This document shows positions 46,456-55,663 of a DNA stretch of 64,000 bases, one piece after another. The stretch comes from Planctomycetota bacterium (GTDB lineage Bacteria; Planctomycetota; UBA1135; UBA2386). Made by a program: the position numbers and the translations under genes. Positions within the stretch are counted from its first letter, which is position 1; each line of letters starts with the position of its first letter. The DNA lies in the NCBI GenBank assembly GCA_014192625.1, contig BJHM01000006.1:62001-126000 (forward strand), in the 5' to 3' direction. A model generated the notes under the pieces. It searched no databases and was not told the DNA's origin. It was given only the letters and a program-made list of their open reading frames with translations.

Positions 46456-48624
46456 GTGAGCAGAATCCTCTACATAACTGACTCGCTGCCAAGTCTGCGT
46501 CGTTTGCAGGCGCTGGCGCACGAAGCTGCCGTCGCTTCACTGCCAGGCGAGATTCATTGGTTTGGTCCCGCACCAGGCCCGCAAGATCTCGCCGCGGGCA
46601 AACTATTCGAGCCCGACTATTTTCACAGCGCCATCGAACCCTCGCTGTCCGGCAGACTGGCGGCCCTCAGTGCATTGCTGGCAAAACGGCGGCCCGAGCT
46701 GTTGGTAATCGCCGGTCACGGGATCACCGCGCGCGCGGCCGCACTGGCGGCGAGCGAACTCGGCCTGCCTGCAGTCCAGACGGATGCCGGGGTGCGGAGC
46801 TTTGCCGAACACGACGCCTTTGACCGGATGCGCCGCGCCGCCGACCACGCTTGCACGCTATGGTTTGCCGCGAGTTCGCAACAAGCGGTCAATCTGCAAC
46901 GCGAAGGATTTGCCGCCAGCAGCGTGTTCACCATCGGCAGCCTGCTCGCCGCATCGCTACCAACCATCGTCAATAAGCCAACGTCGCGGCCGAGCGTGTG
47001 GCTGTGCTGGAATTGGGACTCGGCCGAACTACTTGCGGCCTTGCAGCCGACGCTCGACGCAGCCAACGCGACCCTGATCCGCAGTCCGGTCGCAGATCCA
47101 AATCAACTGTGCACCGTGCAGGTCGTCATCACGGACGACGACAACTTGCAGGAAGCCGCAGCAGCACTGGGCATCGGCTGCGTGACCACGAGCAACCACT
47201 GCGCGCGGCCAGAGACCATCGACAGCGGCCACAACGCAGTTGCTGGCAGCGAGCCCAGGGCGATCGCGCGCGCGCTGGCGATCCTGTTGGGCAACCCGCC
47301 CACTAGTGCCTCGCCGTATGCGCCGGCATCGGCCACTGCAGGTGCAGCAGCGTTGCGCGCCAGCTTGCAAGCCAACGCAAAGCCAACCCAGATACGCAGC
47401 CTGCCGTTGCCACCAATGCTGCCCAGCGACGGCGACTGGACTGGACGGACGCTTGGCAATGAAGAAATCGAGCTGGTGTCGCGGGCGATCCGCAGCGGCA
47501 CGCTCAACTCAACCAAAGGCACGTTTGTCAGCCGCTTTGAACGCGAGTTCGCATTGGCCGTGGGCCGCAAGTTTGCCGTGGCCTGTGCGACCGGCTCGGC
47601 GGCGGTGCACTGCGCAATTCACGCGCTCGAAATGCAACCGGGCGATGAAGTGATCACCACTCCGATCACCGACATGGGTGCGCTCACTTGCATTCCGTAC
47701 GAAGGCGGCGTGCCGGTATTTGCCGACGTCGATCCGCAAACACTCAACGTCACGGCAAGCACGATCCGGCAGCAAATCACCAATCGCACACGCGCGATCG
47801 TGGTCACGCACCTGTTCGGCATGCCGTGCGACATGCAGCCGATCGTCGACCTTGCTGCGCAGCGCGGCATCCCGTTGATCGAGGACATGGCGCAGGCGTT
47901 GGGTGCTGAAGAACGCAGCGGTCGGCCTGGCACCCGCTCGGCCATGGCGTGTTTTAGCCTGCAGCAAGGCAAGCACATGACGACTGGCGAAGGCGGCATC
48001 GTCACCACCGACGACGCGAAGCTCGCGCGCCGACTGTTCCTGTTCGTCAACAAGGCTTTTGGCTACGGCGATTCGCAACCCGATCATTATTTCCCCGCCC
48101 TCAACTTCAGGCTCACCGAGCTGCAAGGTGCCGTGGCGCTGGCACAGCTCAAAAAACTAACCTGGGTCGTGCAGCGTCGCCGCGAAGTCGCGGCCCAGAT
48201 CAGCAGCGGCCTTAGCGACTGCCAAGGCCTCACGCTGCCAGGCGATCCAGGCGGCGGCCGGCACGCGTGGTGGAAATACGCATTCTTTGTCGATCCACAA
48301 ATCGTCGAAGGCGGCGCCGCTGAACTTGGCAAGCGGATGAAGGAGCGCGGCGTGTTCTGTGTGCCGCGCTACATAAAAAAGCCCGCGTTTGAGTGCCAGC
48401 TGTTTCAAGATTTCCTAGCCGCACCGGTGTTGCGCATGCCGCTGGAACACAACCCGCGCCGCGACCAACCCCAGCCGCTGTTCCACCGACGCGATTATCC
48501 TTGCACGGTGCAGGCGCTCGATCGCGTGATCGTGCTGCCGATCAACGAACTGTATGGCAAGCAGCACGTCGATTACGTGGTGCAGGTGATCCGCGAACAA
48601 GCAAGGGTGCTGGCCAATGTCTGA
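46456..48624 (+). CDS. Fusion of a degenerate UDP-GlcNAc 2-epimerase-like domain and a DegT-type aminotransferase
   Basis: A 722-residue bifunctional-looking protein. Residues ~1-330 show the WecB/WbpI-type fold: LLVIAGHGITARAAALAA then LPAVQTDAGVRSF, and SLLAASLP later. The key epimerase residues are altered: the GDT-type Asp is His88, the HVEAG Glu is Asp110, and the PEE motif is absent, so catalysis is unlikely. Residues ~345-722 are a DegT/DnrJ/EryC1 aminotransferase with the PLP lysine K506 in QQGKHMTTGEGG. GTG at 46456. Next genes encode an oxidoreductase and acetyltransferase, so it probably makes an amino sugar nucleotide. Confidence 0.8.
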   Translation: MSRILYITDSLPSLRRLQALAHEAAVASLPGEIHWFGPAPGPQDLAAGKLFEPDYFHSAIEPSLSGRLAALSALLAKRRPELLVIAGHGITARAAALAASELGLPAVQTDAGVRSFAEHDAFDRMRRAADHACTLWFAASSQQAVNLQREGFAASSVFTIGSLLAASLPTIVNKPTSRPSVWLCWNWDSAELLAALQPTLDAANATLIRSPVADPNQLCTVQVVITDDDNLQEAAAALGIGCVTTSNHCARPETIDSGHNAVAGSEPRAIARALAILLGNPPTSASPYAPASATAGAAALRASLQANAKPTQIRSLPLPPMLPSDGDWTGRTLGNEEIELVSRAIRSGTLNSTKGTFVSRFEREFALAVGRKFAVACATGSAAVHCAIHALEMQPGDEVITTPITDMGALTCIPYEGGVPVFADVDPQTLNVTASTIRQQITNRTRAIVVTHLFGMPCDMQPIVDLAAQRGIPLIEDMAQALGAEERSGRPGTRSAMACFSLQQGKHMTTGEGGIVTTDDAKLARRLFLFVNKAFGYGDSQPDHYFPALNFRLTELQGAVALAQLKKLTWVVQRRREVAAQISSGLSDCQGLTLPGDPGGGRHAWWKYAFFVDPQIVEGGAAELGKRMKERGVFCVPRYIKKPAFECQLFQDFLAAPVLRMPLEHNPRRDQPQPLFHRRDYPCTVQALDRVIVLPINELYGKQHVDYVVQVIREQARVLANV

Positions 48625-49603
48625 AGCAGCCCTTCGCCTGTGCGTGGTCGGTTGCGGTGGAATCGCTCATGCCTACCTGACCGCATTGCGCAACGTGCCC
48701 GACTTGCAGGTCACCTGCGCTATCGACCTCGATAAACCGCGCGCGGACGCGGCAATCGCCGGCAGCTCGACGCGCACGTTTACCAGCGTCGATGCGATGC
48801 TGGCTGAGAGCGAGTGCGACGCCGCCCTCGTCTTGACACCGCCCAACACGCACGAAGAAATCAGTGTCCGGCTGCTTGCTGCGGGCGTGCATGTGCTGTG
48901 CGAGAAGCCGCTGGCCACCTCGACGCAGAGCGCGCAACGCATGCTGCAGGCCGCGGCCACGGCAGGGCGATTGCTGATGATGGGCAGCAAGTTTCGCTAT
49001 ACGAAAGACATGACCCGCGCACATGAACTGCTGAACCAGGGCCTGATCGGCGCGCCGCTGCTGTTTGAAAATGTGTTCTGCACCCGCGTCGACATGACCG
49101 AGCGATGGAACAGCGTGCCGGCGATCTCCGGCGGCGGCGTGCTGATCGACAATGGCTGCCACTCCGTCGACATCGCGCGCTACTTGCTCGGCCCCATCGA
49201 GCACGTGCAGGCGCAGTTTGGCAAACCCGTCCAGCGGATCAAAGTTGAAGACACCGCACGGCTGTTGTTTTTGAGCCGCAGCGGCACGATGGGCTCCGTC
49301 GACCTGTCGTGGAGTCTGCACAAAGAGGTGCGTTCTTACGTGAGCATCTACGGTGCCGAGGGCACGCTTGAAATCGGCTGGCAGACTTCGCGCTACAAAC
49401 TGTTTCGCGACTCTGAGTGGACCCTGTTCGGCAATGGCTACGACAAGATCGACGCGTTCCGTGCGCAGCTCGCCAACTTCGCCGCGGCAATCCGCGGTCG
49501 CGAAGCGCCGGTGATCCAAGAGGTAGATGCGCTCGCTTCGGTGCAGGTAATCGAAGCGGCCTATCGTTCTGCAGCAGCGCCCAAGTGGCACGTGCTCGCG
49601 TGA
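48617..49603 (+). CDS. Gfo/Idh/MocA-family NAD(P)-dependent oxidoreductase
   Basis: A 328-residue oxidoreductase. A Rossmann NAD(P) site (VVGCGGIAHAYL) and the conserved CEKPLA near ~95 are intact. In the WbpB-like role it would oxidise C3 of UDP-GlcNAc uronate before transamination. It overlaps the aminotransferase gene by 8 nt and the acetyltransferase gene by 1 nt (TGATG). The role is inferred from the neighbours; other sugar dehydrogenase functions are possible. Confidence 0.85.
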   Translation: MSEAALRLCVVGCGGIAHAYLTALRNVPDLQVTCAIDLDKPRADAAIAGSSTRTFTSVDAMLAESECDAALVLTPPNTHEEISVRLLAAGVHVLCEKPLATSTQSAQRMLQAAATAGRLLMMGSKFRYTKDMTRAHELLNQGLIGAPLLFENVFCTRVDMTERWNSVPAISGGGVLIDNGCHSVDIARYLLGPIEHVQAQFGKPVQRIKVEDTARLLFLSRSGTMGSVDLSWSLHKEVRSYVSIYGAEGTLEIGWQTSRYKLFRDSEWTLFGNGYDKIDAFRAQLANFAAAIRGREAPVIQEVDALASVQVIEAAYRSAAAPKWHVLA

Positions 49604-50259
49604 TGCACAGCGAACAACCTTTTGCGATGGACCCAACCATGCCACCTCACTTCGACCAGCAACCACTGCCACCAGCATGGCTGCATCCAACTGCGATCGT
49701 GGATGGCGACTGCACGATCGGCGCAGGCACCAAGGTCTGGGACAACGCGCACATCCGCAGCGGCGCGCGCATCGGCCGCAAGTGCATCATCGGCGAGAAG
49801 TCATACCTCGCCTACAACGTGATCCTCGGCGACCTCGTGAAGCTCAACGCTGCGGTCTACATCTGCGCACAGGTCGAGATCGAGGACGGCGTGCTGATCG
49901 CTGCGCACACGGTGTTCACCAATGATCGCTTCCCCCGTGCGTGCGATCCGGATTTGCACGACCTCGCCACCAGTGCCCCCACCGAGGCTACCTTGTGGAC
50001 CCGCGTAAAGCGCGGCGCCTCAATCGGCGCCAACTGCACGATCGGCCCAGGCCTCACGCTCGGCGAGTTCTGCATGATCGGCATGGGCAGCGTGGTGACT
50101 CGCAATGTGCCAGCGCACGCGCTTTTGATCGGCTCGCCAGCACGAATCGTCGGCCTCGTCTGCCGCTGCGGCGAACCAGTGTTGCGCGGCTGCAACGGAA
50201 CGCCACCAGCAGGCGACTATCCCTGCGCTCGCTGCAACCGCACGGTCCACTTTTCCTGA
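49603..50259 (+). CDS. Hexapeptide-repeat acetyltransferase (WbpD-like)
   Basis: A 218-residue left-handed beta-helix acyltransferase. Hexapeptide repeats are evident (CTIGAGTKVWDNAHIRSGAR, KCIIGEKSYLAYN) with catalytic His in IAAHTVF. The C-terminus holds a zinc-ribbon-like CRCG...CARC motif, also seen in WbpD relatives. It would N-acetylate the 3-amino group of the product of the two genes upstream. ATG at 49603 overlaps their stop (TGATG). Together the cassette matches UDP-2,3-diacetamido-sugar synthesis. No UDP-GlcNAc 6-dehydrogenase gene is nearby. Confidence 0.83.
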   Translation: MHSEQPFAMDPTMPPHFDQQPLPPAWLHPTAIVDGDCTIGAGTKVWDNAHIRSGARIGRKCIIGEKSYLAYNVILGDLVKLNAAVYICAQVEIEDGVLIAAHTVFTNDRFPRACDPDLHDLATSAPTEATLWTRVKRGASIGANCTIGPGLTLGEFCMIGMGSVVTRNVPAHALLIGSPARIVGLVCRCGEPVLRGCNGTPPAGDYPCARCNRTVHFS

Positions 50260-50382
50260 AGCAGTAGGGCGCGTTGCGATCGTTCATAGCGCGACTGCGA
50301 TTGGTGCTATTGCAGAACGGCCCGCCGCCAGAGTGCCGGTCTCTGCAGCGCTCTCGCCACCGCGCCTGCCTGCGCATCGCTG

Positions 50383-50492
50383 GCTCCCGCGGCAGCTGCC
50401 AGCACTCTGCCGCACAGCGGCGTCGTTACCTAAGAGATGAGTCACCCGCTTACAGCTCCCGCGGTAGCTGCCAGCACTCTGCCGCACAGCGG
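50383..50492. repeat. 38-bp direct repeat pair in a convergent gap
   Basis: GCTCCCGCGGCAGCTG... at 50383-50420 recurs at 50455-50492 with one mismatch (38 bp, 72-bp period). A CCGCCT...AGGCGG hairpin at 50504-50519 follows, likely a terminator for one or both convergent genes. The 302-bp gap has no gene. Confidence 0.85.
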
Positions 50493-50561
50493 GCATTCTC
50501 TAACCGCCTCGGGAGGCGGCTCCGCACCGGGCCAATGCCGCGGCCGAGCCGCACCGGCGTT

Positions 50562-52877
50562 TCACTGGCTAAAGCGCGCCGGCACGCAGTAGTTCCACTT
50601 GTTCCAGCGCAGGTTTTCCGTGATTGCAGGCTGCAACCGCTGCGCGTAGTAGATCGAGTGCGCGCGGATGTTGGCGTTGGCTGACCAATCGGCCAGCAAA
50701 AACATGCCGCCGGTCAAGAACGTATGCGCGCCGCCAAGTGGCGCATCGCCCCAGTGCAGCGGCACCGTGCCATCGAAGTAAGTCGGTGCAACCGGCTGTT
50801 CTGCATATTGGGTGATCACGTAGTAGCGCAGCCCATCGGCAACCAGCCCATAGTGCGGATCCTGAAAGTTGCACACCCACGCATAGTCGACGCACGCGAC
50901 CGACTCCTCGCAGATCTGCAGCAACAGCGGGTCCCGGAAGTGGCGATAGGCACCCAGATAGCCGTAGATCAACGCGCCGTGCTGCCATGGCATGTAGAAC
51001 TGATGGTTCATCGGCCAGCCAGTGCCCGGATAGTTGGTCTGAAACGACAAGGCCATGCTCGGCGTCGTCTTGCCGCGCTGCATGTCCACCACTTCGCGGA
51101 CGCGACGCATCGCGTAATCGCGCAACGCCGTGTCGCCAGTGGCTAGGTAGGACTGCGCAAAGCCCTGCATCGTCCAGCCCTCGGCACGGACCGACTGGAT
51201 ATATGCGGTGGCAAAAGTTCGCACGCGCATCAAGCCCTTCAGGCTTTGACCAAGCTGCCGCAACTCTTCGCGTGCCCATGCATCGCCGGTCACGGTCCAG
51301 TAGTCAAACAGCAGATCCTCACTCCAGTGTTCGTTATCAAAGTGCTCCCAGCCGTGTGCACGCGCACCGCCGGTCTGGGTAAGAGTGCGATATGCGGCAT
51401 ACGGATCCGCCGCCCAGAGAGCACGACGACCAAGCGACTCGATCGACAGGTCGCGCGAGCCCGGATACTTCGGCACGCCATCCCATAGCAGCAGATTTTG
51501 TTCGTCAGAAACCGTGAGTGCCCACAGGTGATACGGGCGCATTGCTTGCGCCCACGCCATCTGTTCGAGCATGTGCAGCGAACGATGGTGCCCACCTTGG
51601 ATCGCATGTGCGAGTTCGGGGCTCAGCGGATGATTGCGAGGCGTGCCGGTCGTGCCGGTCACCTTCGCATCGCCGCGCGAACCCCATGCACCAAACCAAT
51701 TATTGTTGAGCCAATACTGATACTCGCCTTCTGCGCGCGCATTCGCGTCGGCCGGGCCCGCGATCGGACCACCCAACAAGCCCGCGCCAGAAGTCTCCTG
51801 CCAAGTGCGCTGCGTCGCCAACGGACGCAGCGGGCGCTCGAGCATTTCAATCGCCGTGGCGCGCCAGCCATCCCTCGTCACCTGCGGTGCCGTGGCATCC
51901 TCGCAATAAGCAAGGAACCGATAGCGATGCGTCTGCGCATCTTCCAGATACGAGTTTTGCAGCACCGAGAACGCGGCAAAGCCATCGCTCTGCGCCTGAA
52001 TGTTGCCAATGCCACTCGGCAGTTGGTTGTAGGGCCACAGGCCGGTTGCGCCGCGCGTGAGAAACCGCGCGTCGGTCACATCGATCATGCCGAGCGGCCG
52101 CAGGTTTGGGTTGGTGTTTTGAGCTGGCACGGCGTCCACGCCCTGGTAGTCGTTGCCGACAACCCAGTCGACCAGCACATACGGCATCGAGCTGTACTCA
52201 GTCAGATAGAACGTCGACGTGAGGTAGTCGCGGCCGATGCCTTGCGCGCTGACCGGCATGTGATAGCGATGAAAGCGCTGCACGCGCACGAACGCCGTCT
52301 CCTGCACCGTCTCCGGCGTGCCGTCTGCGTACGCGCGATACGCAACGCCAAAGGTGTCGCGCACCTCCGCGCCGATTTGCAGTGCGGCAGAACCTGCTGC
52401 TACCCAAGGATGGCGCACGAAGGCACCCGCCGTGGCAGCACCAGCAGCAACCACGTAGCTGCTGAGACTGGCAGCAGGAACCGTTGCGGTAAACTGCGCC
52501 TGCGCCACGCGCACAGTGCCGTCCGCCCAGCGCTGCAGCACGTTCCACGCCGTTGGGCGGCTGCCAATCTGCAGGCTGCCGAGCTGGGAGTAGCCGCCAT
52601 ACGGGAACGGCACCGACGCGCAGATGGTCTCGGTGCGCGCAATGCTCGACTCGTTGCGCAGCGTAAAATCGAGCACCACAGAAACTGGATTGGGATGCAC
52701 TCCTGCACCAGCGCCAGGACCCGGGTCGGAGAAGTTTGAGGGGCTATTACCATTGGGCCCAGAACCTTGCCCCCCGGCACTACCACTACCGCTGCCGCTA
52801 CTACAACCAGCTAGCGTCAGAGCCAACGGCGCAAGCCATCGCTTTGACTTGGCGCCGTAACGATAAAGCTTTGCCAT
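50562..52877 (-). CDS. Large lipoprotein with an alpha/alpha-toroid, PcRGLX/YetA-like
   Basis: A 771-residue lipoprotein (signal ending LTLAGC; Gly/Ser-rich linker after). Residues ~65-170 resemble the RIFT-barrel N-terminal domain of the PcRGLX/YetA family (VPFPYGGYS, WADGTVRVAQAQF). A beta-sandwich follows (~180-330). The C-terminal ~400 residues look like an alpha/alpha toroid, with MALSFQTNYPGTGWPMNHQF. Some members are exo-acting rhamnogalacturonan lyase-like enzymes, but the catalytic residues were not identified here. ATG at 52877 follows AGAGAAG. Carbohydrate-active role is likely; substrate unknown. Confidence 0.65.
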   Translation of the reverse strand: MAKLYRYGAKSKRWLAPLALTLAGCSSGSGSGSAGGQGSGPNGNSPSNFSDPGPGAGAGVHPNPVSVVLDFTLRNESSIARTETICASVPFPYGGYSQLGSLQIGSRPTAWNVLQRWADGTVRVAQAQFTATVPAASLSSYVVAAGAATAGAFVRHPWVAAGSAALQIGAEVRDTFGVAYRAYADGTPETVQETAFVRVQRFHRYHMPVSAQGIGRDYLTSTFYLTEYSSMPYVLVDWVVGNDYQGVDAVPAQNTNPNLRPLGMIDVTDARFLTRGATGLWPYNQLPSGIGNIQAQSDGFAAFSVLQNSYLEDAQTHRYRFLAYCEDATAPQVTRDGWRATAIEMLERPLRPLATQRTWQETSGAGLLGGPIAGPADANARAEGEYQYWLNNNWFGAWGSRGDAKVTGTTGTPRNHPLSPELAHAIQGGHHRSLHMLEQMAWAQAMRPYHLWALTVSDEQNLLLWDGVPKYPGSRDLSIESLGRRALWAADPYAAYRTLTQTGGARAHGWEHFDNEHWSEDLLFDYWTVTGDAWAREELRQLGQSLKGLMRVRTFATAYIQSVRAEGWTMQGFAQSYLATGDTALRDYAMRRVREVVDMQRGKTTPSMALSFQTNYPGTGWPMNHQFYMPWQHGALIYGYLGAYRHFRDPLLLQICEESVACVDYAWVCNFQDPHYGLVADGLRYYVITQYAEQPVAPTYFDGTVPLHWGDAPLGGAHTFLTGGMFLLADWSANANIRAHSIYYAQRLQPAITENLRWNKWNYCVPARFSQ

Positions 52878-53054
52878 AGGTCTTCTCTTGCCCCACCAAG
52901 ACCGCACCCTGCAGTCGGAGATGGGGTTCCTGTTCGCCGGTATTCGTCGCGCACCGGCCCCGCCTGAACCGACCGGCACGAATCTGTCCTAAAGCGGGCT
53001 TGGCTGCCCGCCGCACCGGCGCTACCGTGCGCCATCGCAATTTGATGTAACTGG

Positions 53055-53141
53055 GCGAGAGTGGCGGAACTGGCAGACGCACGGGCTTTAGGTGCCCGCG
53101 AGCGCAAGCTCTTCAGGGTTCAAGTCCCTGCTCTCGCACCA
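53055..53141 (+). tRNA. tRNA-Leu (anticodon UAG), CCA encoded
   Basis: Acceptor stem GCGAGAG (53055-53061) pairs with CTCTCGC (53131-53137); discriminator A53138, then CCA 53139-53141. Anticodon stem CGGGC/GCCCG (53082-53086 and 53094-53098) with loop TTTAGGT and anticodon TAG at 53089-53091. A long variable arm (GAGCGCAAGCTC) marks it as class II. The T-loop sequence GGTTCAAGTCC is standard. Reads CUA and other CUN codons. Confidence 0.97.
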
Positions 53142-53228
53142 TCTTCAAAGCGCGTGACCCGCTTGCCCATGTAGGCACCCCCGACTAGAACTCTTGCCGC
53201 GCATTTCGCGCCACGACCCAAATCCGAC

Positions 53229-53471
53229 ATGACGCACGTCATCGCTCAACCCTGTATCAACGTCAAAGACAAGGCATGTGTCGACGTGTGCCCCGTGGAC
53301 TGCATCCACGGCGGCGACACCGAGCCACAGCTGTTCATCAACCCGAACGACTGCATCGATTGCACCCTGTGCGTCGACGCATGTCCGGTCAGCGCGATCT
53401 TCGCTGAAGAAGACCTGCCCGCGGAGTGGAAGAACTTCACGCAGCAGAACCGCGATCACTTCGCCAAGTGA
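53229..53471 (+). CDS. 7Fe-8S ferredoxin (FdxA-like)
   Basis: An 80-residue ferredoxin. Cysteines 9, 17, 21, 25 and 42, 45, 48, 52 fit the 7Fe (3Fe-4S plus 4Fe-4S) pattern of the Thermus/Mycobacterium-type proteins (C-x7-C-x3-C-x3-CP). The opening MTHVIAQPC and closing NFTQQNRDHFAK also match. Low-potential electron carrier. The next gene starts 19 bp downstream, so it is probably cotranscribed with the ThiF-like gene. Confidence 0.93.
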   Translation: MTHVIAQPCINVKDKACVDVCPVDCIHGGDTEPQLFINPNDCIDCTLCVDACPVSAIFAEEDLPAEWKNFTQQNRDHFAK

Positions 53472-53490
53472 TCCGCGCACGGCCAACGCC

Positions 53491-54516
53491 GTGAATCACG
53501 ACCGATACGCCCGCCAACAACGCTTTGTTGGAATCGGCGCAGCGGGCCAGCGCGCCCTCAGTGAGGCTACTGTTCTGGTGGTCGGCATCGGCGCGCTCGG
53601 CACGCATGCGGCAGACACCCTGGCCAGGGCTGGGGTCGGCAAACTCTGGCTGTGCGACCGCGACATTGTCGAATGGTCCAACTTGCAGAGGCAGGTGCTG
53701 TTTGACGAACAGGACGCGCAGCGCGGCACGCCCAAGGCGATCGCCGCCACCGCGCACCTTGCGGCCGTCAACTCCGCGATCGTTATTGTCCCATTCGTCG
53801 CCAACTGCACGGCGGAGTTCCTTGATGCACTGCCGCATCTGCCAACTCTGGTGCTCGACGGCACCGACAATGTGCCGACGCGCTATCTGCTCAACGACTG
53901 GTGCCGCAAGCACCGGATCCCGTGGATTTATGCCGGGGCGGTCGGCAGCGAAGGCGCATCGATGGTGCTGCGTCCGGACGGCCATTGCCTGCGCTGCATC
54001 TGGCCACTGCCGCCTGCCACGAGCGAGTTAGGCAGCTGCGAAACGAAGGGAGTGCTCGCACCAGCGATCGCAGCAATCACTGCATTCCAAACCGCCGAGG
54101 CGCTGAAGTTGCTCACCTTGCAGCACGATGCTGTGACGCGCGGCATCTTTACCTGCGATGTCTGGCGCGGCAGCTACATGGTGGTCCGCAACCAGGGCGG
54201 CAAGGCAACGGACTGCGCGGTCTGCCGTGGCGAGCACTACCCAGCACTCGAAACAGGCCCGCCGGCAGCGATCACCTTGTGCGGCCGCGATGCCGTGCAG
54301 ATTGATCTGCCGCAGCGCGTGGCGCTCGACCTCGACGCAATGGCCTCACGCCTGCGCGGCTCGGCGAGCGATGTCGAGCGCACACCGCACCTCCTGCGCT
54401 TTGCCGCGGATGGCTGTCGCTTCAGCGTGTTTGCCAGTGGCCGCGCGCTGTTGTTTGGCGTGCAGGACGAAAATCGCGCCCAGGCACTCTACGACCGCTG
54501 GGTCGGCGCTCATTGA
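53491..54516 (+). CDS. ThiF/MoeB-like adenylyltransferase with C-terminal extension
   Basis: A 341-residue E1-like enzyme: it adenylates the C-terminus of a small sulfur carrier. The ATP-binding VVGIGALGTHAADTLARAGVG and DGTDNVPTRYLLND are present. Zinc cysteines are in CLRC and CAVC. The C-terminal ~85 residues (about 255-341) are an extra domain with a degenerate beta-grasp or rhodanese-like appearance, not identified. The GTG at 53491 is used; the reading frame is open through the ferredoxin gene but that part is a shadow. Sulfur-carrier gene not seen; a cysteine-desulfurase-like gene follows. Confidence 0.85.
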   Translation: MNHDRYARQQRFVGIGAAGQRALSEATVLVVGIGALGTHAADTLARAGVGKLWLCDRDIVEWSNLQRQVLFDEQDAQRGTPKAIAATAHLAAVNSAIVIVPFVANCTAEFLDALPHLPTLVLDGTDNVPTRYLLNDWCRKHRIPWIYAGAVGSEGASMVLRPDGHCLRCIWPLPPATSELGSCETKGVLAPAIAAITAFQTAEALKLLTLQHDAVTRGIFTCDVWRGSYMVVRNQGGKATDCAVCRGEHYPALETGPPAAITLCGRDAVQIDLPQRVALDLDAMASRLRGSASDVERTPHLLRFAADGCRFSVFASGRALLFGVQDENRAQALYDRWVGAH

Positions 54517-54547
54517 CCACGCCACAGCGCCGCCTACTGTCGCTCAC

Positions 54548-55663
54548 ATGCTCTACCTCGACCAGGCGGCCACCAGCTTCCCAAAGCCTGCGCCGGTGCT
54601 TATCGCCGTAGAGCGTTGGTTCCGCGAGTTTGGGGTTTCTGCCGATCGCGGCGACTCACACCGCACCACAAAGGTGCGGCAGATCGTGCTCGAAACACGC
54701 AAGCGGCTTGGCAGCCTGTTCGACCTGCCCGGCGAACGCGTCGCGTTCACTTCGGGCTGCACCGAATCGCTAAACCTGTTCTTGCGCGGCTTCCTGCGAC
54801 CTGGGGATCACGTGTTGACCACGGCATTCGAGCACAGTTCGCTGGTGCGACCCTTGCTGCAACTGCAACGCGAACGCGATCTGACTCTCACCGTGCTACC
54901 ACCAGATGCACATGGCGGACTCGATGCTGCGCGCGTAGCGGAGGTAATCGCGGATTGTCGGCCACGGTTGTTTGCGTTCACGCATGCGAGCAACGTCACC
55001 GGCGCTTTGTTCGATGCCGAACTGTTCTGCAAAATCGCCCGCGCGCACGACTGCACCACCCTGCTCGATGCGAGTCAGACGGCTGGCCACTTCGCGCTCA
55101 ACGTCGGCGCCGATGCGATCGTCGGCAGCGCGCACAAGGCGCTGCTTGCCCCGCCGGGGCTTGGTTTTCTGGCCGTTCGGACCGGCGTGCCGTTGGCAAC
55201 GCAAAAGCAGGGCGGCACTGGCAGCAGTCGCGCACTCGACAGCCATCCGAGCGAGTGGCCCACCGCCTTTGAAGCTGGCACGGCCAACACCCCAGCGATC
55301 TTTGGCCTGCACGCGGCCCTCGGCCTGCTTGCAAAGCAACCCGCCGGCAGCCTGCTAAAGCCAGCGCTCGATCGCACGCTCGAACTTGCTGCACTACTGG
55401 CGGGCGATGCGCGAGTTCGAGTGTTTTCGCCTCCGCTTGGGGCGCGAACGCCGGTGCTGTCTTTCACCTGCGCAGGGTTCGATCCAGCCGAGCTGGGAGC
55501 CATGTTCGATGCCGCGGATATCCACGTGCGCACCGGCCATCACTGTGCACCGTGGCTGCACCGCCACCTGGGTACCGAAGCGAGCGGCACGGTCCGCATC
55601 AGTCCAGGCGCAGAAATCAGCGCAGCCGACATTCGCTCGGCAGCGGCAGTCTTGGCGTCATAA
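54548..55663 (+). CDS. Cysteine desulfurase-like aminotransferase (class V)
   Basis: A 371-residue PLP enzyme. The PLP lysine is Lys197 (GSAHKALLAPPGLGF), and an active-site cysteine (Cys333) sits in GHHCAPW, as in SufS-like desulfurases. The opening YLDQAATSFPKP is typical. It probably mobilises sulfur from cysteine, feeding the ThiF-like enzyme upstream (32 bp apart). ATG at 54548. The 3' end overlaps the convergent gene by 47 bp. Confidence 0.88.
   Translation: MLYLDQAATSFPKPAPVLIAVERWFREFGVSADRGDSHRTTKVRQIVLETRKRLGSLFDLPGERVAFTSGCTESLNLFLRGFLRPGDHVLTTAFEHSSLVRPLLQLQRERDLTLTVLPPDAHGGLDAARVAEVIADCRPRLFAFTHASNVTGALFDAELFCKIARAHDCTTLLDASQTAGHFALNVGADAIVGSAHKALLAPPGLGFLAVRTGVPLATQKQGGTGSSRALDSHPSEWPTAFEAGTANTPAIFGLHAALGLLAKQPAGSLLKPALDRTLELAALLAGDARVRVFSPPLGARTPVLSFTCAGFDPAELGAMFDAADIHVRTGHHCAPWLHRHLGTEASGTVRISPGAEISAADIRSAAAVLAS

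Noticed and set aside
48542-49690. 382-codon frame antisense to the oxidoreductase
   Set aside because: Spans the oxidoreductase and acetyltransferase starts on the opposite strand and has no family features.
53278-53490. Extended ThiF-like protein starting within the ferredoxin gene
   Set aside because: The extra residues are Ser/Thr/Arg-rich shadow of the ferredoxin frame; the GTG at 53491 fits the family start.
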